A stretch of 64,000 nt of DNA from JACSRF01 sp964504445 (GCA_964504445.1 CAZDEO010000010.1:24546-88545), one strand, 5' to 3'; counted from the first letter of the stretch, positions 25,227 to 34,613 are shown. Translations and numbers: made by a program. Notes: generated from the sequence alone by a model not told the origin.

Positions 25227-26072
25227 ATGGCGCGCGTTTTGATCACGGGGGGGAGTAGCTATTTGGGCCAGCATTTGGTGCCGCTAGCGCAGCAAAGCCA
25301 TGTGGTTTGTTACACGTTTTTTAGCCAGGATGTGCTCGATTTGCCAGGGGGCGTGCAGCTTGATGTGCGGGATGAAACGGCCGTTACCCAACTCGTCACG
25401 CAATTTCAACCCGATGCTATTATTCACACGGTTGGCTCTAATCGCGGCGCGGATATACGTCAGGTCATTGAACGGGGTACGTATCACATCACCCAAGGTG
25501 CGGCGGCGGTGGGGGCACGATTGATCCATCTTTCGACGGATAGCATTTTTAACGGCCGTCTCGACGCCGCCCACCCACCCCCTTACGATGAATCTGCGCG
25601 GCCTTCACCCGTTAACGAATACGGCCGTGCCAAAGCCCAGGCCGAAAGTCTCGCCAGGCAACATTCTAATCACGTGATCATTCGTACTTCCCTTATCTAC
25701 GGACTACAAAAAATGGATCACGGTACGGCCTGGATGGCGAAAGCCTTAAAAGCTGGGCAGCCCGTTATTCTTTTTGACAACCAGATTCGGAACCCCGTTT
25801 GGGTTCAAACACTCAGCCAGGCTTGCCTGGAACTCATCGCCCATGGCTATGTAGGAATAGTAAACGTAGCCGGGCAGCAAACACTCAGCCGCGCCGCATT
25901 TAGCTTAAAAATGTTAAATTACTGGGCCATTCATCCACGTACATCGCTCTCCATAGGCCCATCACAACATGATCAGTGGCCTCTCGACTGCCGTCTTAAC
26001 CTGCAGCTAGCTAACCAAATATTACGAACCCCCCTTCTCGGTGTAGACGCCGTGCTAAATGAGCGTTACTGA
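25227..26072 (+). CDS. RmlD-like NAD(P)-dependent sugar reductase
   Basis: Extended short-chain dehydrogenase of 281 residues of the dTDP-4-dehydrorhamnose reductase group. It has the Rossmann start VLITGGSSYLGQHLV, an HLSTDSIFNGR strand with Thr/Ser, the YGRAKAQAE Tyr-x-x-x-Lys pair (Tyr132/Lys136 region) and the RTSLIYG motif. Companion rml genes are missing, so it may reduce another nucleotide sugar or act as a MAT2B-like regulator. It is 4 bp downstream of rnc. Three ACGGCCGT sites lie in its first 400 bp. Confidence 0.88.
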   Translation: MARVLITGGSSYLGQHLVPLAQQSHVVCYTFFSQDVLDLPGGVQLDVRDETAVTQLVTQFQPDAIIHTVGSNRGADIRQVIERGTYHITQGAAAVGARLIHLSTDSIFNGRLDAAHPPPYDESARPSPVNEYGRAKAQAESLARQHSNHVIIRTSLIYGLQKMDHGTAWMAKALKAGQPVILFDNQIRNPVWVQTLSQACLELIAHGYVGIVNVAGQQTLSRAAFSLKMLNYWAIHPRTSLSIGPSQHDQWPLDCRLNLQLANQILRTPLLGVDAVLNERY

Positions 26073-26157
26073 CACGTTTATGCCTCTCTAACATCTAAAT
26101 GTAATAGTGTTTTATAAACCACACCCTTAATGGGCATCATTCACCATTCCGCGGCTC

Positions 26158-26187
26158 TTGACTTTTAAGTGATGACTATGTTAGACT
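26158..26187 (+). promoter_or_regulatory. Predicted extended -10 promoter for the sigma factor gene
   Basis: TTGACT and TAGACT are separated by 18 bp, with TG one base before the -10 as in extended -10 promoters. It lies about 90 nt before the start of the sigma factor gene in a 200-bp spacer that holds nothing else recognisable. Confidence 0.5.
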
Positions 26188-26276
26188 GCACGATTGTTTC
26201 GGGAAGAAGGAAAGTTGCTTGGTGAGAGCCGCTACCCAAACAAAAACAATTAGAAGAGGACGAAAGGTAACAATAC

Positions 26277-27500
26277 ATGAGCGATTTAACTAACCCATTT
26301 GACGAAATGGAAGTTATTAACGCACTGATCAATGACGGCATGGAACAAGGATATATCACTTACGACCAAATCCTTGAAGTTCTCCCCGATATCGAAGACA
26401 ACCTTAATTTGTTGGAAGCCCTTTTAGAAGAGGCGCAAAATGCTGGTATTTCCGTTTACGAAAGTGAAGAAGACGAAGAGCTTCTGCAAATTCGTACAGG
26501 GGATGCCACGGATGATGAGCTAGAAGATGCTGACGCGGCCTTTGAACAAGAAAACCACGCCGCGCCCCTGTTCGACTTAAGTAATGTCCCCATTGATGAT
26601 TCGGTGGGGCTTTATTTCCGTGAAATGGGCCAACAGCAACTGCTTACAGCCGAAGAAGAAGTTACCCTCGCCATGGAAATTGAGGCTGGTCGTGAAGCTG
26701 TGCAGCGGCTGGAAAATGAACGGGAGTCTTTGGATGATGCCGCCAAAGATAGTTTAATTAATGTTCTAGAAATTGGCGAGGCGGCGCGCGCGCACCTCAT
26801 TCGAGCGAATACCCGTTTGGTTGTTAGCATCGCCAAGAAGTATCGCGGTCGGGGACTGCAATTCCTGGATCTGATTCAGGAAGGCAATGTGGGGCTAATG
26901 AAAGCGGTGGAAAAATATGATTATCGCCGTGGCAATCGGTTTAGCACCTACGCCACTTGGTGGATTCGCCAAGCTGTAACCCGTGCCTTGGCCAATCACG
27001 GCCGTACCATTCGTATTCCGGCCCATTTGGGAGGACGGATCAGCAAGCTGTACCAGGTGGCACAAGAGCTAGAACAAGAATACGGCCGTCAACCCACCGC
27101 AGAAGAAATTGCTGAATGTATGGAACTACCTGCTGAGCGGGTCCGCTGGATGTTACGCACCAGTCGCCAGCCCGTACATCTAGAACGGCCTGTGGGGGAT
27201 GAGTCCGACGCCGAACTGGGCGATTTCATTGAAGATATCGAAGCGCCGCCGCCCGCAGAATCCGTCGCCCAAAAAATGCTCACCGAAGAAATTGGCGATA
27301 TTTTAGATCAGCTAACCCCTCGAGAAGCGCGGATCTTGCGGTTGCGTTATGGGCTGCAAGATGGCGAGTCGCGAACCTTGAAAGAAGTCGGTGAGATGTT
27401 TGGCCTTTCCCGCGAGCGCATTCGCCAATTAGAAAAAGAAGCGCTGCGCAAGCTGCGGCACCCCAACTTTGCCGGACATTTACGGCAATACCTTAACTAA
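26277..27500 (+). CDS. sigA: Primary RNA polymerase sigma factor (RpoD/SigA)
   Basis: Sigma70-family factor of 407 residues. Region 1.1-like helices at the start (about 1-60) are followed by an acidic stretch, region 1.2 (DDSVGLYFREMGQQQLLTAE), region 2 with NTRLVVSIAKKYRGRGLQ and DLIQEGNVGLMKAVEKYDYRRG, the -10 reading helix FSTYATWWIRQAVTRAL, region 3, and region 4.2 (TLKEVGEMFGLSRERIRQLE) that reads the -35 box. The presence of region 1.1 and 1.2 points to a primary rather than an alternative factor. It is monocistronic: a promoter precedes it and a strong intrinsic terminator follows. Confidence 0.93.
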   Translation: MSDLTNPFDEMEVINALINDGMEQGYITYDQILEVLPDIEDNLNLLEALLEEAQNAGISVYESEEDEELLQIRTGDATDDELEDADAAFEQENHAAPLFDLSNVPIDDSVGLYFREMGQQQLLTAEEEVTLAMEIEAGREAVQRLENERESLDDAAKDSLINVLEIGEAARAHLIRANTRLVVSIAKKYRGRGLQFLDLIQEGNVGLMKAVEKYDYRRGNRFSTYATWWIRQAVTRALANHGRTIRIPAHLGGRISKLYQVAQELEQEYGRQPTAEEIAECMELPAERVRWMLRTSRQPVHLERPVGDESDAELGDFIEDIEAPPPAESVAQKMLTEEIGDILDQLTPREARILRLRYGLQDGESRTLKEVGEMFGLSRERIRQLEKEALRKLRHPNFAGHLRQYLN

Positions 27501-27507
27501 TAACCCC

Positions 27508-27539
27508 AACCCCCTCCACCGCGAGGGGGTTGCTTTTTC
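27508..27539 (+). terminator. Intrinsic terminator after sigA
   Basis: Perfect 9-bp stem AACCCCCTC/GAGGGGGTT with a 6-nt loop, followed by GCTTTTT. It begins 8 nt after the stop codon. Confidence 0.85.
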
Positions 27540-27699
27540 AGGCAGATTCACGAAACCTTCACTTGCGTTTCACAAGCCATTTATAGACATTCCTCGCCAG
27601 ATCAAGTTAACTTATTCACAAGGTCTTCTACTGCCCCTTACGGGATGTTTGCATATTTTCCAAGACCGTTAAACAAGGATGTACCCAAGGAAGTATCCT

Positions 27700-29334
27700 A
27701 TGGAGTTGCGTGAATATGTATCCTTACTCTGGCGATGGTTGTGGCTCATCGCTTTAGGCGCCATTGTTGCCGGAGCATCTGCTTTTTTTATTAGCCGGAG
27801 CCAAACCCCTATTTATCGGGCGACAGCCATTTTGCTGGTGAGTGAAGGGAGTGCAGACAGTAACGAGTACCGGTCTCTGCTAGTAGGTGAACAACTAGCT
27901 CAGTCTTACGTCGCGCGCCTCACAAACTATGAGGTTTTAAATCAAGCGATTACCAATTTAGGTCTTGACCTCACCCCTGAAACGCTGAAGGAGCAGGTAA
28001 ATGTCAATTTGCTAAACGATACACAACTCATCTCCCTAAGCGTATCGAACCCTGATCCACAATTGGCCAGTGACCTGGCTAATGAAATTCCACAGGTTTT
28101 TGCCGAACGGAATGTGAATCAACAGCTTGAGCGTTTTGCCAGCTCAAAAGAAAATCTCGAATTAGAGTTAGGGAAAATCGAGGTGGAGTTACGGACGGCT
28201 GAAGGCCTGCTGGCCAGTGAGCTTGCCCAGGAGCCTCCCAATCAGGCTGCTATCGATCAGGCAAACAATAACCTGCTCCGTTTGCGGGAAACACATTCCA
28301 GTTTACTGCAGAGTTATGAGAATGTGCGCATTGCCGAAGCAAGCAGCTTAAATACCATTGTCATTGATGAAGCAGCACGGCCGTCTACCAACCCGGTAAG
28401 CCCACGCATCATCTCCAACACGCTGTTGGCAACGGCCGTTGGCGGTCTGCTAGCCCTCGGCATCGCCTTTCTCATTGAATACCTGGACGACACCATGAAA
28501 GATCCGCGGGAAATTGAGCATACGTTGGGACTCACCCCGCTAGGCAGCATCGAGCGCATGCGCATTGAACACGCCGTTGATGCCCTGGTCGTTGCCACCG
28601 ACCCACGCTCCCCCACCGCTGAGGGTTTCCGCCATATTCGCACCAACATTCAATACATTAGTGTGGATCGCCCACTAAAAACCATCCTGATTACCAGTGC
28701 CAACATGGGCGAAGGTAAATCTACCATCTCCGTTAATCTGGCGACCAGCCTGGCCCAGTCTGGCAAGCAAGTCATTCTGGTCGATGCAGATATGCGTCGC
28801 CCCATGCTGCACCGCCTGATGGAAGTGGATGGCTCGCGCGGCCTGGCGAACCTTATCATTCGCGGCAAGGAAGACCCAGCTTTCCTTAAAACCACGCTCA
28901 TTGCTAACTTGCGGCTACTCCCCGCGGGACGCATTCCCCCAAACCCAGCAGAACTGCTCGGTTCAGAAAGGATGCGTGACGTACTCAATTGGTTAGAAAC
29001 AGAGGCTGACTACATCATTTTTGACAGCCCGCCGCTGCTGGCTGTTACCGATGGCGCAGTTTTGTCGCAATTGGTGGATACCACCATTCTGGTCGCCAGC
29101 AGCCAGACTCGTTTTCCAACTTTTGCCACGGCTACCCGGCAAATTACGGCCTTAGAAAGCAATATCGCAGGCGTCATTTTGAATAAGATGAACCCGCGCA
29201 GCAACCATAGCTATTACTATTACTATCGGCGTGAGTATCGTCCTTATGATGATGACCCCAATGGGGAAAACGGCCGTAAATCATGGAAAGAGCGGGTGCA
29301 ACACGCCCTATACTTCTTCAACATCTTCCATTAA
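27700..29334 (+). CDS. Polysaccharide co-polymerase/tyrosine autokinase (Wzz-BY-kinase)
   Basis: Membrane protein of 544 residues that should control chain length and export of a surface polysaccharide. The Wzz domain begins with MELREYVSLLWRWLWLIALG and is bounded by membrane spans at about 14-34 and 245-263, with a coiled-coil-like extracytoplasmic part. The BY-kinase domain has Walker A ANMGEGKSTIS (about 331-341), Walker A' VILVDADMRRP, Walker B YIIFDSPPLL and a C-terminal tyrosine cluster near 503-515 that would be autophosphorylated. The ATG at 27700 follows AAGGAAG with a 6-nt spacer and is preferred to 27679. No glycosyltransferase operon is attached. Confidence 0.93.
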   Translation: MELREYVSLLWRWLWLIALGAIVAGASAFFISRSQTPIYRATAILLVSEGSADSNEYRSLLVGEQLAQSYVARLTNYEVLNQAITNLGLDLTPETLKEQVNVNLLNDTQLISLSVSNPDPQLASDLANEIPQVFAERNVNQQLERFASSKENLELELGKIEVELRTAEGLLASELAQEPPNQAAIDQANNNLLRLRETHSSLLQSYENVRIAEASSLNTIVIDEAARPSTNPVSPRIISNTLLATAVGGLLALGIAFLIEYLDDTMKDPREIEHTLGLTPLGSIERMRIEHAVDALVVATDPRSPTAEGFRHIRTNIQYISVDRPLKTILITSANMGEGKSTISVNLATSLAQSGKQVILVDADMRRPMLHRLMEVDGSRGLANLIIRGKEDPAFLKTTLIANLRLLPAGRIPPNPAELLGSERMRDVLNWLETEADYIIFDSPPLLAVTDGAVLSQLVDTTILVASSQTRFPTFATATRQITALESNIAGVILNKMNPRSNHSYYYYYRREYRPYDDDPNGENGRKSWKERVQHALYFFNIFH

Positions 29335-29352
29335 CCCCCACATCACCGCTCT

Positions 29353-29391
29353 ATGATGAAGCCTTCGCCTATCAGCCGAAGGCTTCATCAT
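29353..29391 (+). terminator. Hairpin after the tyrosine kinase gene
   Basis: A perfect 15-bp stem (ATGATGAAGCCTTCG with its complement) and 9-nt loop lie 19 nt after the stop codon. The following tract is only TTCTGC, so termination may be partial. The ATG inside this hairpin is not a gene start. Confidence 0.6.
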
Positions 29392-29427
29392 TTCTGCATC
29401 CTCTGGGCCTCATGTATAATTCAGCCC

Positions 29428-31458
29428 ATGGCTATCTTAACCGCTAACTTTGTTGGGCAATCCTTTGGCGATTTCGACGTTTTCAGTGGTGTCACCGCCA
29501 GCATTCCCAATAACGGAAAAATTGGGCTTGTTGGCCCTAATGGTATTGGTAAAACAACCCTTCTGCTTATCTTGGCGGGGTTCAGCCAGCCGAGTGCCGG
29601 CAGTATCACCCTGGCCCGTAACGCGCGCATTGGCTATCTCCCCCAAGAGTCCTCAGACGCCTTCACCGGCAGCACCCACACAGTCCATGAAGAGATGTTG
29701 GCAGCCTTTGCCCATTTGCGCAGCATGGAAACCGACCTGCACAAGATGGAAACACAAATGGCGCAAGGGAATACCTCTGCTGAACTGCTGGCCCAATACA
29801 GCCACCTGCAGCAAAAATTCGAGGGAGCAGGGGGTTATGACTACCCGCAGCGGATCAAGCAAGTGCTCACCGGGTTAGGGTTTAGAGAAGCAGATTGGCA
29901 ATTGCCGCTTACTTACCTGAGTGGGGGGCAAAAAACACGCGCCTTGCTGGCAAGACTTTTGCTGGAAAAACCCAACCTGTTGGTGCTGGATGAACCTACG
30001 AACCATCTTGATGTGGACGCTGTAGAATGGTTAGAAGGCACATTAAAAGTGTGGGAAGGCGCCCTATTGCTCGTCAGTCATGACCGCTACTTTTTAGACC
30101 GTGTCGTAGACACCATTTGGGAAATGGCCCGCAGCGGTTTGACTATCTACCGTGGTAACTACAGCGCCTATGTGCAGCAACGTCGTGATCAGTGGCAACG
30201 ACTAGAACAAGAGTTTGCGGCCTTTAAAGAACGCGTGGCCAAGGAAATGGATTTCATCCGCCGTAATATTGCCGGGCAACGCACGCAGATGGCCCAGGGT
30301 AAGTTGAGCCGCCTGGCGCGCGAGGTAGAAGCGGTTCGTGTTGGGGGGTTAGGCATGATCGCGCAGCTCAACAGCAAAGGGTGGGCGCAAGTTTCCAGCA
30401 ATTTGGATTTGCGCCGCCCGGCAAGCACGGTGGATGAGTTGCATCAGCGGATTGGTGAATTGCAAGGGCCACGCCGACCCACTATGCTGAATATGGCTTT
30501 ACGGCCGTCTCATCGCAGTGGGAATATTGTATTGCGTACCAAAGATTTGCAGGTAGGTTACCCAGGGCACCCACCCCTCTTCGCCGCCGATGACATCGAA
30601 TTGTGGCGGCAGGAATGCGCAGCCCTGATTGGCGGCAACGGCACCGGCAAAACATCCTTTCTACGCACCATTTTAGACCAGCTTGCTCCGGCAAAAGGTG
30701 AAATTACCTTAGGGGCCAGCCTAAATGTGGGTTATTTCTCCCAGACGCAAGAGCATCTTTACCCGGACGCATCGGTCCTTGATGAATTTTCCCGGCACAC
30801 CCCCATGCTAGAAGGAGAAGCCCGCAGCTATTTAGCACGGTTTCTGTTTCAAGGAGATGACGTCTTCAAAAAAATCAGCAGCCTTAGCGGCGGCGAACGC
30901 AGTCGTCTGGCCCTGGCAATTCTTACCCTGGGTGAAGCCAACTTTTTGCTGCTCGATGAACCAACCAATCACCTGGATATTCCAGCGCAGGAAGTCTTAC
31001 AAGCGGCACTAGAGGAGTTTGACGGGACGGTGCTGTTGGTAACCCACGACCGTTACCTGGTAGACCGCCTGGCTACGCAAATTTGGGAGTTGCGCCACGG
31101 CCGTTTACGCGTGTTTAATGGCCCCTATCAAGAATTTCTAGCCCAGCACCAGTTGGCGGCTCAGCGCGAACAGGAAGTGGCTGCTCAGCAAGAAACGGCT
31201 GCCCCCCCCCTGGCGCAAAATGGCAATGACGCCGAAACGCTCAGCAAAAATGAGCAACGGCGCCGAAACGCCCTTTTGGCCGGCGTTGAAGAGGCCATCA
31301 CCCATTTGGAAATGCAGCTTCACGACATTACCCACGCAATCCAGCAGGCAACGGCCGTCCAGGACGTTGACAAGATACAAACCCTGAGCTTAGAATATGC
31401 TCGCACTGAGAGCCAACTGGCCCAGAAGCTAGAAGAATGGGAGACCTTGCATGAGTGA
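29428..31458 (+). CDS. ABC-F family ATPase
   Basis: Soluble twin-ATPase protein of 676 residues acting on ribosomes (translation factor or antibiotic-target protection). The first cassette has GPNGIGKTTL (about 37-46), LSGGQKTRALLARLLL and VLDEPTNHLDVDA. The second has GGNGTGKTSF (about 401), LSGGERSRLALAI and LLDEPTNHLDIPA. The interdomain linker with charged helices and a C-terminal coiled coil (about 600-676) are as in Uup/EttA-like proteins; the subtype is uncertain. TATAAT ends 7 nt before the ATG and no ribosome site is seen, so a leaderless start is likely. A C9 run at 31202-31210 lies in the C-terminal linker. Confidence 0.93.
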   Translation: MAILTANFVGQSFGDFDVFSGVTASIPNNGKIGLVGPNGIGKTTLLLILAGFSQPSAGSITLARNARIGYLPQESSDAFTGSTHTVHEEMLAAFAHLRSMETDLHKMETQMAQGNTSAELLAQYSHLQQKFEGAGGYDYPQRIKQVLTGLGFREADWQLPLTYLSGGQKTRALLARLLLEKPNLLVLDEPTNHLDVDAVEWLEGTLKVWEGALLLVSHDRYFLDRVVDTIWEMARSGLTIYRGNYSAYVQQRRDQWQRLEQEFAAFKERVAKEMDFIRRNIAGQRTQMAQGKLSRLAREVEAVRVGGLGMIAQLNSKGWAQVSSNLDLRRPASTVDELHQRIGELQGPRRPTMLNMALRPSHRSGNIVLRTKDLQVGYPGHPPLFAADDIELWRQECAALIGGNGTGKTSFLRTILDQLAPAKGEITLGASLNVGYFSQTQEHLYPDASVLDEFSRHTPMLEGEARSYLARFLFQGDDVFKKISSLSGGERSRLALAILTLGEANFLLLDEPTNHLDIPAQEVLQAALEEFDGTVLLVTHDRYLVDRLATQIWELRHGRLRVFNGPYQEFLAQHQLAAQREQEVAAQQETAAPPLAQNGNDAETLSKNEQRRRNALLAGVEEAITHLEMQLHDITHAIQQATAVQDVDKIQTLSLEYARTESQLAQKLEEWETLHE

Positions 31459-32821
31459 GCAGGTAAGAACCATTACCCAAACCGGAAAACTCATCATTGG
31501 CGTAACCGGCAACATCGCCACCGGCAAGTCAGCAGTAATGCGCCTGGCCCGAGAAAAAGGGGCACTGACCATCGATGCCGACAAGATCGTCCATCATCTA
31601 ATGGACACTGATGCCAATATGCAAGCAGCTCTGGCTGTCGCTTTCGGGCCAGATATCCGCCTGGAAGACGGCCGTATCAACCGTCAAAAATTGGGCCAGC
31701 TCGTCTTCAACGACCCAGCAGCCCTCCGCGACCTGGAACAAATGGTACACCCCTCGGTGCGCATCACCATCGCAGAGCAAATTCAGCAAGCACCAGAGAC
31801 GGTTATCTTCATTGAAGCCATTAAACTATTGGAAGGGCCACTGGCCGAAATCTGCCATCAAGTTTGGGTGACCCGCTGCCACAAACAGCGCCAGTTAGAA
31901 CGGCTGATGATTTGCCGTGGGCTAGACTCTGAAACAGCAACCAAACGCATTGAGATGCAACCCCCCCAAGAAGAAAAGGTCGCTCAAGCCGACGTCGTTA
32001 TTGATACAGCAGGGCTAATGCGCGATACAGAAGCGCAGTTCGCGCTGTACTGGAAGCGCCTGCCAGCCCCGGCTGACGCCCCGCCAATCCAACTACGTAT
32101 TCCGACAGATACGGGGTTAGTGCCCCCGGTGCCCATGCCGGTGACGTCTTCGGGCGTGGCTGAAGGAACGGCCGGAGAAAAACCACAAGAGTCCCCTATA
32201 CGGCTAACCCGCCCCATTCCAAAATCGCTCAAGACCAAGCTGGGCCGCAAAATCGAGAAACCCGTGGCACCAGAAGGCGCCTCGCAACCAGTAACGGCCA
32301 CGCCACCCCCAAAAACACCCACCGCCGCACCCGGCAGCGCGGAAGTACGCCGTGCACGCCCATCCGACATACCCTCGGTATTGTTACTCATTCACAAAGC
32401 CACAGAGGGAGCCGCACGGTTAAAACGTGCAGATATGATGCTGGCTTTCGGCGAACGCAGCTACTTTATCGGCCAAAAAGGCACCTCCATACACGCCGTC
32501 ATCGGCTGGAATATTGAAAATTTGGTCAGCCGGGTGACCGAAATTTACTTTCATCCCTTAGAAATCCTGCCTGAAATTGGCCCGCCCGTCTTCGACAGCA
32601 TCGAAGAATCTGCCGACAGTCACATTTGCGAAGTGATCGTCATCTTTTTGCCCCCCAATGCCCCCACTACCCTCACACAGATGTTGGTTGCCCGCGGTTA
32701 CACCAGCACCGAACTAGACAAACTGCCCGCCACCTGGCAAGAAGCCATTCGCGAATCGCAACCAGAGGAAACCTCATACGTTATCAAAGTACTGCGCGAG
32801 CGCGTGACGCACCCACTTTAA
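31451..32821 (+). CDS. coaE: Dephospho-CoA kinase fused to a GNAT-like domain
   Basis: Last step of coenzyme A synthesis, phosphorylating dephospho-CoA. Residues 13-205 are CoaE: P-loop GVTGNIATGKSAV, DADKIVHHLMD, MVHPSVR, the lid with CHKQRQLERLM and a closing VVIDTAG strand. At 456 residues the chain is more than twice the usual length. A Pro/Thr-rich linker (about 215-295) leads to a C-terminal domain beginning AEVRRARPSDIPSVLLLIHK, the characteristic first strand and helix of GNAT acetyltransferases; a clear acetyl-CoA loop is not visible. The start overlaps the ABC-F stop by 8 bp. Confidence 0.9.
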   Translation: MSEQVRTITQTGKLIIGVTGNIATGKSAVMRLAREKGALTIDADKIVHHLMDTDANMQAALAVAFGPDIRLEDGRINRQKLGQLVFNDPAALRDLEQMVHPSVRITIAEQIQQAPETVIFIEAIKLLEGPLAEICHQVWVTRCHKQRQLERLMICRGLDSETATKRIEMQPPQEEKVAQADVVIDTAGLMRDTEAQFALYWKRLPAPADAPPIQLRIPTDTGLVPPVPMPVTSSGVAEGTAGEKPQESPIRLTRPIPKSLKTKLGRKIEKPVAPEGASQPVTATPPPKTPTAAPGSAEVRRARPSDIPSVLLLIHKATEGAARLKRADMMLAFGERSYFIGQKGTSIHAVIGWNIENLVSRVTEIYFHPLEILPEIGPPVFDSIEESADSHICEVIVIFLPPNAPTTLTQMLVARGYTSTELDKLPATWQEAIRESQPEETSYVIKVLRERVTHPL

Positions 32822-32863
32822 AATGAAACTTGATGCATAGACTTTTTAGGAGTACACCTTTTC

Positions 32864-33088
32864 ATGGAACCAATTAAGAACTGGGTTACCCAGCACCCCA
32901 ACCTGTCCGCCTGGTTCGTCCTGGCTTTGGGAATGGTTGTTTTACTTGTCATCGAGGCCCGCAATGTTGGCTTACAAGGCATGCAGTGGTTCTGGCTTAT
33001 CGTGGTCACAATTCTCGTAGCCGGCGCCTGCATCTGGATTATTAGCTGGGGCGACGATGAAGAAGACGACACCGCACCCCAAGAGTAG
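32864..33088 (+). CDS. Small two-span membrane protein
   Basis: Not recognised. The 74 residues contain two hydrophobic segments (WFVLALGMVVLLVIEA and WFWLIVVTILVAGACIWIISW) joined by a short loop, and a very acidic C-terminus. It lies 6 bp before the site-2 protease gene and 42 bp after the CoaE fusion, so it probably belongs to that operon. A role as a protease partner is possible but only inferred from position. Confidence 0.7.
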   Translation: MEPIKNWVTQHPNLSAWFVLALGMVVLLVIEARNVGLQGMQWFWLIVVTILVAGACIWIISWGDDEEDDTAPQE

Positions 33089-33094
33089 CTTTAT

Positions 33095-34216
33095 ATGCAA
33101 CCTGCACCATCACAACCCGTTGTAGCCCCAGCCAAAGTAGAAACACTGCGGAACCTCATCGCAGATCTCTTTTCCGTTTACGACACCAGCCTGGATCAAC
33201 CTCAACCCGGATACGTTCGTTTTCGCGGGATATTTATGCAAGACCCGGCGCATTGCTTTGACGACCTTCGGGAACGCTTTGAAAGCCTGGGCTTTACGCC
33301 CACCATTCGCGCCGAAAACGGCCGTACCGTCCTTACCGCCCTACCCTTCGTATTCAAACCCGAAAAGTCCCGCTGGAGCATCAACCTCCTTCTCTTCGTC
33401 GCCACCATCTTCTCCACACTCCTTACAGGGGCCAGCTACAGCGCCACAGGTCCAGAGATAAACCTGTGGCAAGGGTGGCCCTTCAGCCTTAGCATTCTGC
33501 TCATTCTCGGCACCCACGAACTGGGGCATTATTTTGCCGCCCGCTACCATAAAGTCCCCGTTACCCTCCCTTATTTCATTCCCCTGCCCTTTTTCTCTCT
33601 ATTCGGAACCCTGGGCGCATTCATTCAGTTGAAAGCGCCCGTGAAAAACCGCCGCGCCCTCTTTGATGTTGGCGCGGCAGGCCCGTTGGCCGGCTTGGTT
33701 TTTGCCATCCCTATTCTCATTTATGGCCTGGCAACCTCGCCCGTAGGCCCCATAGGCCAGCCCCCTCCGGGAGGGGCCATTACGCTAGAAGGCAACTCCC
33801 TCCTATATGCCTTCATCAAATTCTCGATTTTTGGGCAGCTACTACCGACCCCTACAGGCATAGATGTGCACCTGAATCAAGTTGCCTGGGCCGGTTGGGT
33901 TGGGCTTCTTGTCACCGGACTCAACCTCATTCCTGTGGGACAATTGGATGGGGGACATGTAGCCTACGTGCTGTTTGGGCGTGCCGCGAAACAGCTATTT
34001 TGGCCTGTTCTGTTTAGCTTGGGAGCTTTGGTATTGTTGACTGGCACAACTATGTGGGTACTCTGGATATTTTTACTCTACTTCTTAGGACGCATGCACG
34101 CCGAACCCTTGGATGACATGACCCCATTAGACCCCAAACGCCGCATGTTGGCATTTGCGACGTTGGCCTTGTTCGTCCTGGTTTTCGTGCCCATCCCCCT
34201 ACAAATCATCCCCTAA
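33095..34216 (+). CDS. Site-2 protease family (M50) membrane metalloprotease
   Basis: Intramembrane zinc protease of 373 residues. The metal motif HELGH (His141, Glu142, His145) lies in a membrane segment, followed by AARYHKVPVTLPYFIPLPF and GTLGAFIQLK, all typical of the plant EGY/cyanobacterial S2P branch. The third ligand is the Asp in PVGQLDGGH near residue 285. About seven membrane spans are visible. The N-terminal 90 residues form a small cytosolic domain. Such proteases release membrane-bound regulators; no anti-sigma factor is nearby, so the substrate is unknown. Confidence 0.92.
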   Translation: MQPAPSQPVVAPAKVETLRNLIADLFSVYDTSLDQPQPGYVRFRGIFMQDPAHCFDDLRERFESLGFTPTIRAENGRTVLTALPFVFKPEKSRWSINLLLFVATIFSTLLTGASYSATGPEINLWQGWPFSLSILLILGTHELGHYFAARYHKVPVTLPYFIPLPFFSLFGTLGAFIQLKAPVKNRRALFDVGAAGPLAGLVFAIPILIYGLATSPVGPIGQPPPGGAITLEGNSLLYAFIKFSIFGQLLPTPTGIDVHLNQVAWAGWVGLLVTGLNLIPVGQLDGGHVAYVLFGRAAKQLFWPVLFSLGALVLLTGTTMWVLWIFLLYFLGRMHAEPLDDMTPLDPKRRMLAFATLALFVLVFVPIPLQIIP

Positions 34217-34251
34217 GGGAGCAGCGCGCTCATAAACAAAGCCACCTCTGG

Positions 34252-34280
34252 TTGCTATTCATGGCTGAAATTCGTATACT
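34252..34280 (+). promoter_or_regulatory. Predicted promoter for the 90-residue protein
   Basis: TTGCTA and TATACT lie 17 bp apart, 36 nt before the GTG start. The spacing is ideal and both boxes are close to consensus. Confidence 0.5.
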
Positions 34281-34316
34281 GTAGTGTAATAATTGTTTAT
34301 TTGAGCGAGCCATAAA

Positions 34317-34589
34317 GTGACAAGTATCTCAGAAGTATTTCAAGTGTACACCCATACAAATCAAAAAGTTGCCAAGGTTGTGCTGAATGGGTACCACATT
34401 GAGGAAGGGGGACCCTTAGGGTTGCATGGGGCCTTGCGCAGTTTCAAACTGCTGCAAGGAGACCTTTGGCAAGCATGGGCCGCCCAAGAGTCGTTGTATT
34501 TGCGCACAGGTACGGGTGTGGCGAATGAAATCCGGATAGCGGCGCTACCTGCAGATGAAGAAAGTTTTGGTTTGATTGAATTTGTGTAG
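34317..34589 (+). CDS. Small protein of unknown function
   Basis: Not recognised. The 90 residues have a soluble mixed alpha/beta pattern (VYTHTNQKVAKVVLNGYHIE, then LHGALRSFKLLQGDLWQAW and IRIAALPADEESFGLIEFV) with no signal or membrane segment. The start is GTG. It is bracketed by its own predicted promoter and a strong intrinsic terminator, which supports it being a separately transcribed real gene. Confidence 0.65.
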   Translation: MTSISEVFQVYTHTNQKVAKVVLNGYHIEEGGPLGLHGALRSFKLLQGDLWQAWAAQESLYLRTGTGVANEIRIAALPADEESFGLIEFV

Positions 34590-34613
34590 CCCCTGGTCTT
34601 TTCTAGCAAAGTC

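Noticed and set aside
31202..31210. C9 run in the ABC-F gene as a phase-variable tract
   Set aside because: It lies in a tolerant C-terminal linker of an intact house-keeping gene and is a single case; no switching benefit is apparent.
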